Assembly (NCBI GenBank): GCA_035493835.1
Contig: DATJHO010000114.1
Coordinates: forward strand, 1 to 51,272
Reading direction: 5' to 3'
From: DASZTU01 sp035493835
Lineage (GTDB): Bacteria > Pseudomonadota > Alphaproteobacteria > Rhizobiales > Devosiaceae
DNA length: 51,272 bases
Within the stretch, counting starts at the first letter, position 1; every line of letters begins with the position of its first letter. The notes beneath the pieces are model-generated. The model saw only the letters and a list, made by a program, of their open reading frames with translations. It did not search any database and was not told the origin of the DNA. The translations under genes and the position numbers were made by a program. Positions 17,303 to 25,243 of this stretch are shown piece by piece.

Positions 17303-18293
17303 GAGCTTCGAGCGGCTTTTCTGGGGCCGGTATGGCCTTGAGGATGCGACCGACGATATCATCGGCGGTGATGGCTTCCGAAAGCGCCTCGTAGGAGAGC
17401 ACGATGCGGTGCCGGAGCACGTCGGCGGTGACGTCGAGCACGTCCTCGGGGAGCACGTAGTCGCGCCCACGCAGGAAGGCGAGCGCCCGCCCGGCCTCGA
17501 TCATGTTGATGCTGGCGCGCGGGCTCGCCCCGTACATGATGAGCCGCCCCGTATCTTCGAGCCCGGCCTGGGCCGGATTGCGCGTCGCTCCCACCACCTT
17601 GACCGCATACTGGATCAGCGAGGGATCGACGAAGAGCGAGCGGCAGCGGGCCTGGAGCGCGATCAGATGTTCGGTGCTGGCGACGCGAGAGACTGCCTGC
17701 GCCGCGCCCGTCACGCGCGAGACGATGACGAATTCCTCCTCGGGGGATGGGTAATCGACCAGCACCTTCATCATAAAGCGATCGACCTGCGCCTCGGGCA
17801 GCGGATAGGTGCCCTCGGTCTCGATGGGGTTCTGCGTCGCCATGACCACGAAGGGGTTGGGCACCTTGTGGGTTTCGCCGGCGATGGTGACCTGCCGCTC
17901 CTGCATGACCTCGAGCAGGGCGCTCTGTACCTTGGCCGGCGCGCGGTTGATTTCATCGGCGAGCAGCAGGTTGCAGAACACCGGCCCCCGCGAGGTGGTG
18001 AACTCGCCGGTCCTCTGGTTGTAGATGCGCGTGCCGACGAGGTCGGCCGGCACCAGGTCGGGCGTGAACTGGATGCGTTTGAAGGTGCCTTGGACCGCCT
18101 CAGCCAATGTGTTGACCGTCAGGGTCTTGGCGAGACCCGGTACGCCTTCCACCAGCAAATGGCCCCGCGCGAGCAGCGCCACCAGCACCCGCTCGAGGAA
18201 GTGGTCCTGACCAACGACGACCTTCTTCACCTCGTAGAGGATTTCCTCCATCAACGAGGCGACCGCGACCGAACTTTCCGTGTTTTCGTTCAT
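17277..18293 (-). CDS. MoxR-family AAA+ ATPase
   Basis: A 338-residue ATPase. Walker A is GVPGLAKT (50-57), Walker B is LLLADEIN (109-116, with Asp113 and Glu114), sensor 1 lies in VMATQNPIE, and a C-terminal lid domain carries GASPRAS. MoxR proteins act as chaperone-like remodellers together with VWA proteins, here the two genes that follow. It starts 44 bases after the protease gene, so it probably belongs to one transcript that begins with the protease. Confidence 0.93.
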   Translation of the reverse strand: MNENTESSVAVASLMEEILYEVKKVVVGQDHFLERVLVALLARGHLLVEGVPGLAKTLTVNTLAEAVQGTFKRIQFTPDLVPADLVGTRIYNQRTGEFTTSRGPVFCNLLLADEINRAPAKVQSALLEVMQERQVTIAGETHKVPNPFVVMATQNPIETEGTYPLPEAQVDRFMMKVLVDYPSPEEEFVIVSRVTGAAQAVSRVASTEHLIALQARCRSLFVDPSLIQYAVKVVGATRNPAQAGLEDTGRLIMYGASPRASINMIEAGRALAFLRGRDYVLPEDVLDVTADVLRHRIVLSYEALSEAITADDIVGRILKAIPAPEKPLEAHAKLAASA

Positions 18294-18337
18294 GGTGTCC
18301 TGCGAGTGCTGTTGCGACGACAGATCTGACGCCAGAT

Positions 18338-19366
18338 CTAGAGTGGCGATTCCCCCATGGCGCCGGAGGCCGCATTCTCGATCGGGACGGCAAAGCCGAT
18401 CCCGGCAAAGGTGCGTGCGCCCGAAGGATTGAGGATCGCGGTGACGATGCCGAGGACTTCGCCGTCGGCATTGATCAGCGGGCCGCCGGAATTACCCGGA
18501 TTGGCGGCGGCATCGAACTGGATGAGGTTGGAGAGCTTCGACTTGCCGTCCTCATCGAACTCGCGCCTCAGCCCCGAAACCACGCCGGACGACGCCGAAG
18601 GGCCAATGCCGAAGGGGAAGCCGACCGCCTCGACCAGATCACCGGGCTTTAGGCCCTGGGTGGTGGTCAGGGTCGCCGGCTTGAGGTCGTCGGGAACAAC
18701 ATCCGGCTTGAGGACCGCCATATCGGCTTCCGGCTTGGCACCGACGATCTTGGCGTTGGCTTCGGTGCCGTCGGCAAAGATGACCCTGAGTTTCTTGGCG
18801 CCGGCCGCGACGTGAAGATTGGTCAGGATCATGCCGTCATCCTTGATGACGAACCCCGTGCCGACGCTGGAGTTCTCGTAGCCGGGCAAATCGCTGTTGC
18901 TGTGGAGCGGATGCGGCTTGTTGGGCTCATTGGGTGCGGACCTGTCGTTCGGGCTGCCCGAGGAGTTCATCTCGATGGGGTCGTAACCGTCGACCCGCAC
19001 CACGGAGGGAATGATCTTGGCGTAGGCCACCGAGGTAATCGCCGGCGCCTCGGGCCGGTGGTCGATCGCATAATTCACGGCGGCGCTGAGGCGCGACTGG
19101 TTGAGATCCGGCGGCTGCGGCCGAAACGCCTCGTAGCCGCCGATGAGCAGGAGCGTCAGCAGCACGCTGCTTGCCACCAGAACGCGGCCCTGACGGCGGC
19201 CGTAAAAACTGGCCCAACGGGCAGCCATCCTCTTTCTCAGGGGCGGTTCCTGGTCCTCCGGCGGCGGCTCCGCATAAACGGGATTGATGCCATCGGGCGC
19301 CACCCAGGGCGACCTGCCCTCGGTCCGCAGCTTGCCGGATCTGCTATAGAGCGGTCGTCTCTTCAT
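18338..19366 (-). CDS. Membrane-anchored trypsin-like serine protease without PDZ domain
   Basis: A 342-residue protein. There is a cytoplasmic N-terminus of about 60 residues, one membrane anchor at about 61-79, then a periplasmic S1C/DegP-like protease domain. The triad is His185 (LTNLHV), Asp215 (EADMAVLK) and Ser293 (GNSGGPL). The sequence ends about 50 residues after Ser293, leaving no room for a PDZ domain. An acidic and polar insert (about 131-165, NSSGSPNDRSAPNEPN) precedes the catalytic core. It heads the MoxR-DUF58-VWA operon, which suggests envelope quality control; the substrate is unknown. Confidence 0.86.
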   Translation of the reverse strand: MKRRPLYSRSGKLRTEGRSPWVAPDGINPVYAEPPPEDQEPPLRKRMAARWASFYGRRQGRVLVASSVLLTLLLIGGYEAFRPQPPDLNQSRLSAAVNYAIDHRPEAPAITSVAYAKIIPSVVRVDGYDPIEMNSSGSPNDRSAPNEPNKPHPLHSNSDLPGYENSSVGTGFVIKDDGMILTNLHVAAGAKKLRVIFADGTEANAKIVGAKPEADMAVLKPDVVPDDLKPATLTTTQGLKPGDLVEAVGFPFGIGPSASSGVVSGLRREFDEDGKSKLSNLIQFDAAANPGNSGGPLINADGEVLGIVTAILNPSGARTFAGIGFAVPIENAASGAMGESPL

Positions 19367-19817
19367 GGCCGGGCATCCTGTCCTTCCTGGTCAGGCTTCC
19401 CCCCTGCGCATCACGCACAAAGCTTGATCGGGTTTTCTACCAAATCGCGGTCGGAGATGGCTTTCGTACCTCGCAAAACGTGAGTGTCGGCCATCCGAGA
19501 ATTGCTGTTTGCGCCAAGAAATAGCCAATTCGAAGGCCAATGCCTAAAGTTCTTGCAAAGTTGAGTCCTTCTGCAAAACCCGCTTTGCCGTGACAAGATA
19601 CACCGGATGCCCGGACGGGCCATGCGCCCGACGGGTTACTTGCTGCAACCATTTGACGGAGTCGCGACGTCCAAAGTGCTCCGGTACAAAGGTCGGCGAG
19701 GCGCTGAGCAAAAATACCCGATTATGCGCCGCAATGGGGGACGCAGGGACGTAGGCGGCCCATGCCGATTATCGGCATCGCCAATGTTGCTGTCTCGCCG
19801 GGGAGAATGGGAAGCTT
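19367..19817. other. Intergenic region between divergent genes (451 bases)
   Basis: No convincing gene is seen. It must hold the promoters of the protease operon (minus) and of the glycosyltransferase (plus). The only distinct structure is the palindrome at 19762-19778. Open frames here are short, lack ribosome sites and have no family resemblance. Confidence 0.6.
19762..19778. promoter_or_regulatory. Perfect 17-base palindrome, possible operator
   Basis: ATGCCGAT and ATCGGCAT flank a single T, giving eight-base arms with an odd centre. It lies 40 bases before the glycosyltransferase start, where an operator or leader hairpin would be expected. Confidence 0.4.
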
Positions 19818-21959
19818 ATGCTGGATACGGACCTCGCCAAGCCCGGAGGGCGGCTACCGAAGCTTATCTTTTTCAGGTCGGTCCGGGAGGCGATGCCTGA
19901 GTTCATGACGACGCACCTCCTGGAGCACAGCCGCTGCCTCAGCCAGTTCTTCGAGGTCATCGAGCTTCTTCCCGATTGCGACTATGACGAGGTTTGCGAT
20001 CGCCACCAGCCCGATCTGGTGCTGTTCGAGTCAGGGGTGGATTCGGCGGAGCGCTCGATACGAAATACTTCCGCTCATCCCCATGTGCCCAAGATCGGCT
20101 TCCTGAACGCGGACTCGATTGATGCGGCGCGGGCGACCTTCATCTCGGACATGGCCGAGTGGGGCGTCGAGACCTATTTCACCCATTCGCTGGCGATGGG
20201 AGAGCACACCCCGGAAATCGCGGACCGCCTCTTTGTCTGGCCCAATTTCGTCGACCCCGAAATTTTCCATGACTATGGGCTCGAAAAGGTGGTGCCGATC
20301 CTGCTCACCGGGAACCAGACGGGGTTCTACCCCTGGCGCAATGCTGTTGCGAGGGTGGTGTCGGCACACTTTCCAACGATGATTTGCCCGCATTTCGGCT
20401 GGCACGCCGGATCGGAGTCGCGGCGCATGCTGATCGGCGAGCAATACGCACGGTTGCTCAACGCCAGCATCTTTGCGCCCGCATGCGGGTCCGTCGCCAA
20501 GGACCTGCTGCGCAAGCACCTCGAAATTCCTGCATCCGGAGCGTGCCTTGTCACCGAACGGTCCGCGGCGCTCGAAGATATGGGCTTTCGCGACATGGAG
20601 AACTGCGTTTTCGCCACCCCCGAAGACGTCGTCGAAAAGCTCGATATCTTGCTCGCTGACCAGCAGCAACTGAACCGCATCGTGCGAGCCGGGCACGATC
20701 TCGTTCATAGCCACCACACCATGGCCCAAAGAAGCCAGATCAGGCAGTGGTTCGATCTCAACAGCCGGCTGAAGCCAGGCGAAAAAATCGTCCAGGACGG
20801 TCCCATCGGCCCCTTGCGGATCGTCTCCGGTAGAGCCCGCCCGTCAAACAACCATGCCGTCAGCGGAGCGCTGGATTGCGAATTGGTGGCGAAGGGGTGG
20901 CGGGCGATCGAGGCGGGTTCTTCCGCTGCAGCCAAGTCGTTCTTCCTGCGCTGCCTCAACCACGCCGTCATCCCCGAGGCACTGGTCGGCCTCGCATATT
21001 GCCACCTGCTGAACGGAGACGCCGAGGCCGCCAAAGAGCGCATCGACGGCTGGCTGGACGTCACCTTTCGCCAGTATGGGTGCAAGGAGCCGGATCCGGT
21101 GGCCTGGGCCACGGGGATAAGGATCGCGCTCTGCCGCGGCAAGCTGCGGGAGGCCATGGCGATGGCCTCCCGATTTCCCGCCCTGAAACATCGGGAGCTG
21201 GACCGGATTTGCAGCCTCCTGGGGGTGCACGTTGACCGCGCTGGCGACACCCGAGTGCCCCGTGCCAGCATTGCCCCCCCACCGGATCAAGGCGAACGTG
21301 AATGGCAGACCCAGTTGCTGCTCATGCTGCGGGCCTGCGGCCAGCGCTCGATTGCGACGGCGATCGAAACAGGGCGCGCCCCTCCGCCGAAGTTCGGCAA
21401 GGAAAGGCTTTACGAGTTTCGCCCATCGAAGAGGCGCGTGGCCCCGTGGCGGCGTGTAGTCAGCCTTTTGCCGGATAACGCCAAGACGAGGTTGCGCCGC
21501 CTGAAGAAGGCAATCCTGGAGAACGACTGGACATCCCAGGTGGAAAAGCTGATCTCCTGCGAACCCGCCTCACGGGCGCTCATTCTCGAGCCTTCCTCGC
21601 TGAGCCGCGGCCAGCGGGCGTTCAAGCGCAGCCTTCGCAAAAACCCCTGGCTCCCAGACCTCGTCGAAATCCGCAGCGCCATTGCGGCCGGCAATTCCTC
21701 GCCAGCTCTGCGCCCGGGGGACATCGTCTATGTAACCGCCCGGGCCGCGCGAGTCTTCGACCTCTCCATTGTTGTTGAGACGGCGAGCGTCGTCCTCGTC
21801 GACGGGGCCAATCTGCCGGGCGGCCAGAAGCTGACCGAGGTGCTTTCGGGCAATGCGGATTTCTCGCTCATCCTGCACGACGGTCGCGACAAGATCGGCT
21901 ACGCGATTTTCCGGCGCCGCAGCCCACAGCTAGCCTGGGCCAACGGGGCGCTGGGTTAG
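19818..21959 (+). CDS. CgeB-like glycosyltransferase with long helical C-terminal region
   Basis: A 713-residue protein. Residues about 10-315 look like a GT-B-type glycosyltransferase of the CgeB/group-1 class: a strand-helix N-lobe (PKLIFFRSV, DLVLFES), then the C-lobe segment YARLLNASIFAPACGS with a short leucine-rich run and EIPASGACLVTE. This resembles transferases that modify surface glycans or proteins. Residues about 350-450 are Ala/Leu-rich and helical, possibly a TPR-like repeat (LVGLAYCHLLNGDAEAAKER). The last 200 residues are basic and not assignable. GGGAAG lies four to five bases before the ATG. It is convergent, 10 bases apart, with the UDP-galactopyranose mutase gene. The donor and acceptor are unknown. 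Confidence 0.65.
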   Translation: MLDTDLAKPGGRLPKLIFFRSVREAMPEFMTTHLLEHSRCLSQFFEVIELLPDCDYDEVCDRHQPDLVLFESGVDSAERSIRNTSAHPHVPKIGFLNADSIDAARATFISDMAEWGVETYFTHSLAMGEHTPEIADRLFVWPNFVDPEIFHDYGLEKVVPILLTGNQTGFYPWRNAVARVVSAHFPTMICPHFGWHAGSESRRMLIGEQYARLLNASIFAPACGSVAKDLLRKHLEIPASGACLVTERSAALEDMGFRDMENCVFATPEDVVEKLDILLADQQQLNRIVRAGHDLVHSHHTMAQRSQIRQWFDLNSRLKPGEKIVQDGPIGPLRIVSGRARPSNNHAVSGALDCELVAKGWRAIEAGSSAAAKSFFLRCLNHAVIPEALVGLAYCHLLNGDAEAAKERIDGWLDVTFRQYGCKEPDPVAWATGIRIALCRGKLREAMAMASRFPALKHRELDRICSLLGVHVDRAGDTRVPRASIAPPPDQGEREWQTQLLLMLRACGQRSIATAIETGRAPPPKFGKERLYEFRPSKRRVAPWRRVVSLLPDNAKTRLRRLKKAILENDWTSQVEKLISCEPASRALILEPSSLSRGQRAFKRSLRKNPWLPDLVEIRSAIAAGNSSPALRPGDIVYVTARAARVFDLSIVVETASVVLVDGANLPGGQKLTEVLSGNADFSLILHDGRDKIGYAIFRRRSPQLAWANGALG

Positions 21960-21969
21960 AGCGATCAGC

Positions 21970-23127
21970 CTAAGCGGAGACGGGGGGCAGAAGCGGCGGC
22001 TCCAGCTCTTCCAGGCTTGAGCCATTCATTACAGGCAGCTCATTGTTGATGCGCCGGAACGTGCTCAGCGCCTGCCCCACGATCTGGTCCATGTTGTAGT
22101 ACCTGTAGGTCGCAAGGCGGCCGACGAACCACACATCCGGCGTAGCAAGGGCCAGGCGCTCGTACTTCTTGAACTGCTCCTGGTTCCGGGCGTTCGGAAT
22201 GGGGTAATAGGGGTCCCCGCCCGAGCACGGATACTCATAGGTCAGGGCCGTCTTCGCGTGCTGCTGCCCAGTGAGGTGCTTGTATTCGGTGACGCGGGTA
22301 TAATCCTTGGTCTGCGGATAGTTCACGACCGCCACCGGCTGATGCCGGGCCTCATCTAGCGTCACATGCTCGAATCGGAGCGACCGATAGGGCAGCCGGC
22401 CGAAACAATGATCGAAGTATTCATCGATCGCTCCGGTGTAGATCACGCGCCGATGCGGGATCGAGTCCCTCACCTCGCGGAAATCCGTCTGGGTCATCAC
22501 ATGGATGTTCGGGTGGCGGAGCATGTTCTCGAACAGGCGGTGATAGCCATTGAGGGGCATGAACTGGAATTCGTCGCCGAAATAGCGGTCATCCTGGTTG
22601 GTGCGGACCGGCACCCGCGCGGTGACTGACTTGTCGAGTTCGGAGGGATCGAGCCCCCATTGCTTGCGCGTGTAGCCGCGGAAGAACTTTTCGTAGAGTT
22701 CCCGGCCGACGACGGAGACAACGACGTCTTCGGAGGTCTTGATCGTCTCCACGGGCTCGGCGCGCGCCTTGAACCATTCCTCCAGTTCCGCCGAACTCAG
22801 GCTGAGGCCATAAAGCTTGTTGACCGTGTCCAGGTTGATCGGGATGGGCACCAGCTTGCCATCGACTTCCGCAAGTACCCTGTGCTCATAGGGACGCCAA
22901 TCGGTAAACTGCGTCAGGTAGTCGAAAACCTGCTTGGAATTGGTATGGAAGATGTGTGGCCCATATTGGTGAATGAGCAGGCCCGCGTCATCATAGCGGT
23001 CATGGGCGTTGCCGCCGACATGGTTGCGGCGATCGATCAGCAGCACCCGCTCATTGCGCCCGGCCGCCAAGCGCTCGGCCAGAACGCTGCCGGCAAAGCC
23101 GGCGCCAACAATCAGCCAATCGTACAA
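21970..23127 (-). CDS. glf: UDP-galactopyranose mutase
   Basis: A 385-residue flavoenzyme that interconverts UDP-galactopyranose and UDP-galactofuranose, the only route to the galactofuranose donor. Evidence includes the FAD dinucleotide motif GAGFAG (8-13), DRRNHVGGNAHD, the substrate-loop region YGPHIFHT, GYTRKQWG and a C-terminal ATYRYYNMDQ, all typical of bacterial Glf, and the usual length. It appears to start with TTG at 23127, with GGAGG five bases upstream. Its neighbour is a GT2 transferase on the same strand 118 bases upstream, which probably uses the product. Confidence 0.95.
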   Translation of the reverse strand: MYDWLIVGAGFAGSVLAERLAAGRNERVLLIDRRNHVGGNAHDRYDDAGLLIHQYGPHIFHTNSKQVFDYLTQFTDWRPYEHRVLAEVDGKLVPIPINLDTVNKLYGLSLSSAELEEWFKARAEPVETIKTSEDVVVSVVGRELYEKFFRGYTRKQWGLDPSELDKSVTARVPVRTNQDDRYFGDEFQFMPLNGYHRLFENMLRHPNIHVMTQTDFREVRDSIPHRRVIYTGAIDEYFDHCFGRLPYRSLRFEHVTLDEARHQPVAVVNYPQTKDYTRVTEYKHLTGQQHAKTALTYEYPCSGGDPYYPIPNARNQEQFKKYERLALATPDVWFVGRLATYRYYNMDQIVGQALSTFRRINNELPVMNGSSLEELEPPLLPPVSA

Positions 23128-23245
23128 TCTGTCCTCCGGGAACCAGGCCGTTCAACAAGGATAGCGCCGCGCGCTGGAAGCGGCGAGCAGCCGCTCCAAG
23201 CGCCGTCCACAATTGCGCACAGCCATGGGCGTCGCCTTGTCAAAA

Positions 23246-24193
23246 TCAGCCCCCACGCGGTGCCGGATAGCGGATCTTGTACCGGTAGTGAAACGCTATC
23301 CCGGATAGTCCCGCCCAAACCACGCGGGCCTGCAGCCGGAGCGGCACCTTGCCCGCCGACATCTGCCCGACCTGCTGGGCAATGAGCCGCGCAGCCTGAA
23401 TGATTCCGAACGGTCCCGAGGCAAAAACGGAGGCCTGGTTGCGGATGCCGTATTGGTATTTCCAGACATTCTGGGCGTTTACATCGCGGTAGTGAACGCC
23501 TTGGTTCTGGGGAATTTCATGGACGACGAGGCTATCGAGAATGAGAAAGCCGGGCCAGCGCTTGGCTACCCGCGAGGTAAACTCCACGTCCTCGTACCAG
23601 ATGAAGAACTCGCGGATCGGCAGGCCCACCAGGGGAATTACGCGCGCGTTGACGAGAACCGAAACGAACGAGCAACTGGCAACGCCGACATAGGGGCGCT
23701 GAGGCTGATAATGGCGGCTCCAGAAGGTGCTGGCTTTGGGGATGTTCATCTCGCAGGCAGACCCATCCTTCCACCGCACGTTCGAGCAGACGAAGCCCGG
23801 CTCGGGCGCGCTGGTCTTGTCCTGCGATCCGGCGAGGCTTTCCTTGAGATCGTCAAAGCCACTGACGAGCCGCTCCAGCGCATCGGGCTCGGGGACGCAA
23901 TCATCGTCCATGAGCCAGATCAGGTCGGCGCCCTGGCTGTAGGCCTCCTCCACGCCCCGCGCAAACCCGCCGGCGCCCCCCTGGTTGCTCCCCATGTCGA
24001 TGACGCGCAACGGGTAAAGAGTTTCGCCTTGCGCCTGCTCTTCGAGAAAGCGGGACGTTTGGTCCGTGCTCTTGTTGTCGACGACAATGACTTCCCGAAG
24101 CGGAAAGCTCTGGGTCATGAGGGCTGCAATCACCTTCCGAAGGATTGCCAAGCGGTTATAGGTAACGACTACCGCGACTACCGACCTGTCCAT
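23246..24193 (-). CDS. GT2 glycosyltransferase, probable galactofuranosyl/rhamnosyl type
   Basis: A 315-residue family 2 transferase with GT-A fold: N-terminal VVVTYNR, VVDNKSTDQT, the GlfT-like glycine segment GSNQGGAGGFARG (68-80) and a metal-binding DDD at 96-98 in WLMDDDCVPEP. A candidate catalytic-base segment WYEDVEF and a His-containing stretch follow. The start at 24193 has AGGGGAAATC directly upstream; the longer frame adds an unlikely leader. Because it precedes glf on the same strand, transfer of galactofuranose is the likeliest role. Rhamnosyl transfer cannot be excluded. Confidence 0.82.
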   Translation of the reverse strand: MDRSVVAVVVTYNRLAILRKVIAALMTQSFPLREVIVVDNKSTDQTSRFLEEQAQGETLYPLRVIDMGSNQGGAGGFARGVEEAYSQGADLIWLMDDDCVPEPDALERLVSGFDDLKESLAGSQDKTSAPEPGFVCSNVRWKDGSACEMNIPKASTFWSRHYQPQRPYVGVASCSFVSVLVNARVIPLVGLPIREFFIWYEDVEFTSRVAKRWPGFLILDSLVVHEIPQNQGVHYRDVNAQNVWKYQYGIRNQASVFASGPFGIIQAARLIAQQVGQMSAGKVPLRLQARVVWAGLSGIAFHYRYKIRYPAPRGG

Positions 24194-24526
24194 GATTTCC
24201 CCTTGTGATCGCTGGTATTTGGCACCAGGAGAGGCGGCGCCGGGCAAGCAAGTTCCCTCTTGGGGACACGTTGAACGGAAGGGTTGCGCGGCAATGGACC
24301 ACCTTTCAAGAGAAGTCGAGGCAGCTCCCCTGCTTTCAGGGCAACCGTCACCTCACCAGCCTGCGGCTTGTTTGTTCTACGCGAGCCACAACGAGAAAAC
24401 GACTGAACAAACGTGCGATTTCGACTACCAAATCGATTGATCAACTATCGAGCCCGCTCACCCAAAGCGGGCCCGCGCTAAACTCGACTTGATGGCGGAG
24501 ACCGCCAAAACAGGGAGGAATGCAAA
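24194..24526. other. Intergenic region between divergent genes (333 bases)
   Basis: It separates the GT2 gene (minus) from the fucU-like gene (plus) and must hold both promoters. No gene is seen. GCCCGCT (24452-24458) and AGCGGGC (24466-24472) form a perfect seven-pair hairpin with a seven-base loop, 55 bases before the fucU-like ATG. It could be an operator or leader hairpin. Confidence 0.55.
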
Positions 24527-24979
24527 ATGCTGAAAGGGATCGATCCGATCTTGAATGCCGACGTGCTCAGCGCCCTCAGGGCAATGGGGCATGGCGATGA
24601 CGTGGTCATCTGCGACACCAATTTCCCGGCGGATTCGACCGCCCGGATCTCCGCGCTCGGAACGCTGCTCAGGATCGACAACGTCACGGCGGCGCGGGCC
24701 GCGCGCGCCATCCTGTCGGTCCTGCCGCTCGACAGCTTCGTGCCCCAGCCAGCGCTCCGGATGGAGATCGTCGGCAAGCCCGACGAGGTCCCTCCGGTAC
24801 AGGCGGAGGTGCAGCGCGAAATCGATGCAGCGTCAGGAAAATCCCTGCCGATGGGCACAGTCGAACGCTTCGCTTTCTATGATCTCGCCAAGCGCGCCTA
24901 TTGCGTGATCCAGACCGGGGAGCGGCGCTTCTATGGCTGCTTCATATTCAAGAAGGGCGTCATTGCGCCGGATGAGTAA
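24527..24979 (+). CDS. RbsD/FucU family sugar mutarotase
   Basis: A 150-residue protein of the RbsD/FucU fold, which catalyses anomer or pyranose-furanose interconversion of a sugar so that a kinase or isomerase can use it. Family features are AMGHGDDVVICDTNFP near the N-terminus (FucU-type, but with TNF where FucU usually has AHF) and a C-terminal RRFYGCFIFKKG. GGGAGGA lies seven bases before the ATG. It opens sugar cluster 1, ahead of the binding protein, and probably prepares the imported sugar for the FGGY kinase encoded at the end of the cluster. The exact sugar is unknown. Confidence 0.88.
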   Translation: MLKGIDPILNADVLSALRAMGHGDDVVICDTNFPADSTARISALGTLLRIDNVTAARAARAILSVLPLDSFVPQPALRMEIVGKPDEVPPVQAEVQREIDAASGKSLPMGTVERFAFYDLAKRAYCVIQTGERRFYGCFIFKKGVIAPDE

Positions 24980-24987
24980 CGTACATC

Positions 24988-25008
24988 ATCGTTACTGTAC
25001 GCAACGAT
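24988..25008. promoter_or_regulatory. Inverted repeat after the fucU-like gene, possible operator
   Basis: ATCGTT (24988-24993) and AACGAT (25003-25008) form perfect six-base arms around nine bases, immediately after the fucU-like stop and about 235 bases before the binding-protein start. The sequence AACGTAC just before it (24978) also occurs upstream of the cluster 2 binding protein (43238). Confidence 0.35.
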
Positions 25009-25029
25009 TTATACCATCCAGTTATCTTG

Positions 25030-25059
25030 TTGACTTAACGACGATTTGCTTCCTACCAT
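25030..25059 (+). promoter_or_regulatory. Candidate promoter for the binding protein of cluster 1
   Basis: TTGACT (25030-25035), an 18-base spacer and TACCAT (25054-25059). The -35 match is strong, the -10 match moderate. It would give a leader of about 180 bases before the ATG at 25244. Confidence 0.35.
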
Positions 25060-25243
25060 TGGTTGTCTTGTTGGCTGATCGCGAGCGCGCCAAGAAGCCA
25101 GGCCGGGTTCGATGAGCGGGTTCAGGCAAGGGGGCTGCCATTGCGCCGCATCCCTTGCGGATCGCTTCTCCTCCATCCCGGAACTGGCTCAACGCTCGGC
25201 AATGCAGCCCTAGGCAGGGAGAATTCAATCCGGGAGGAACGCG

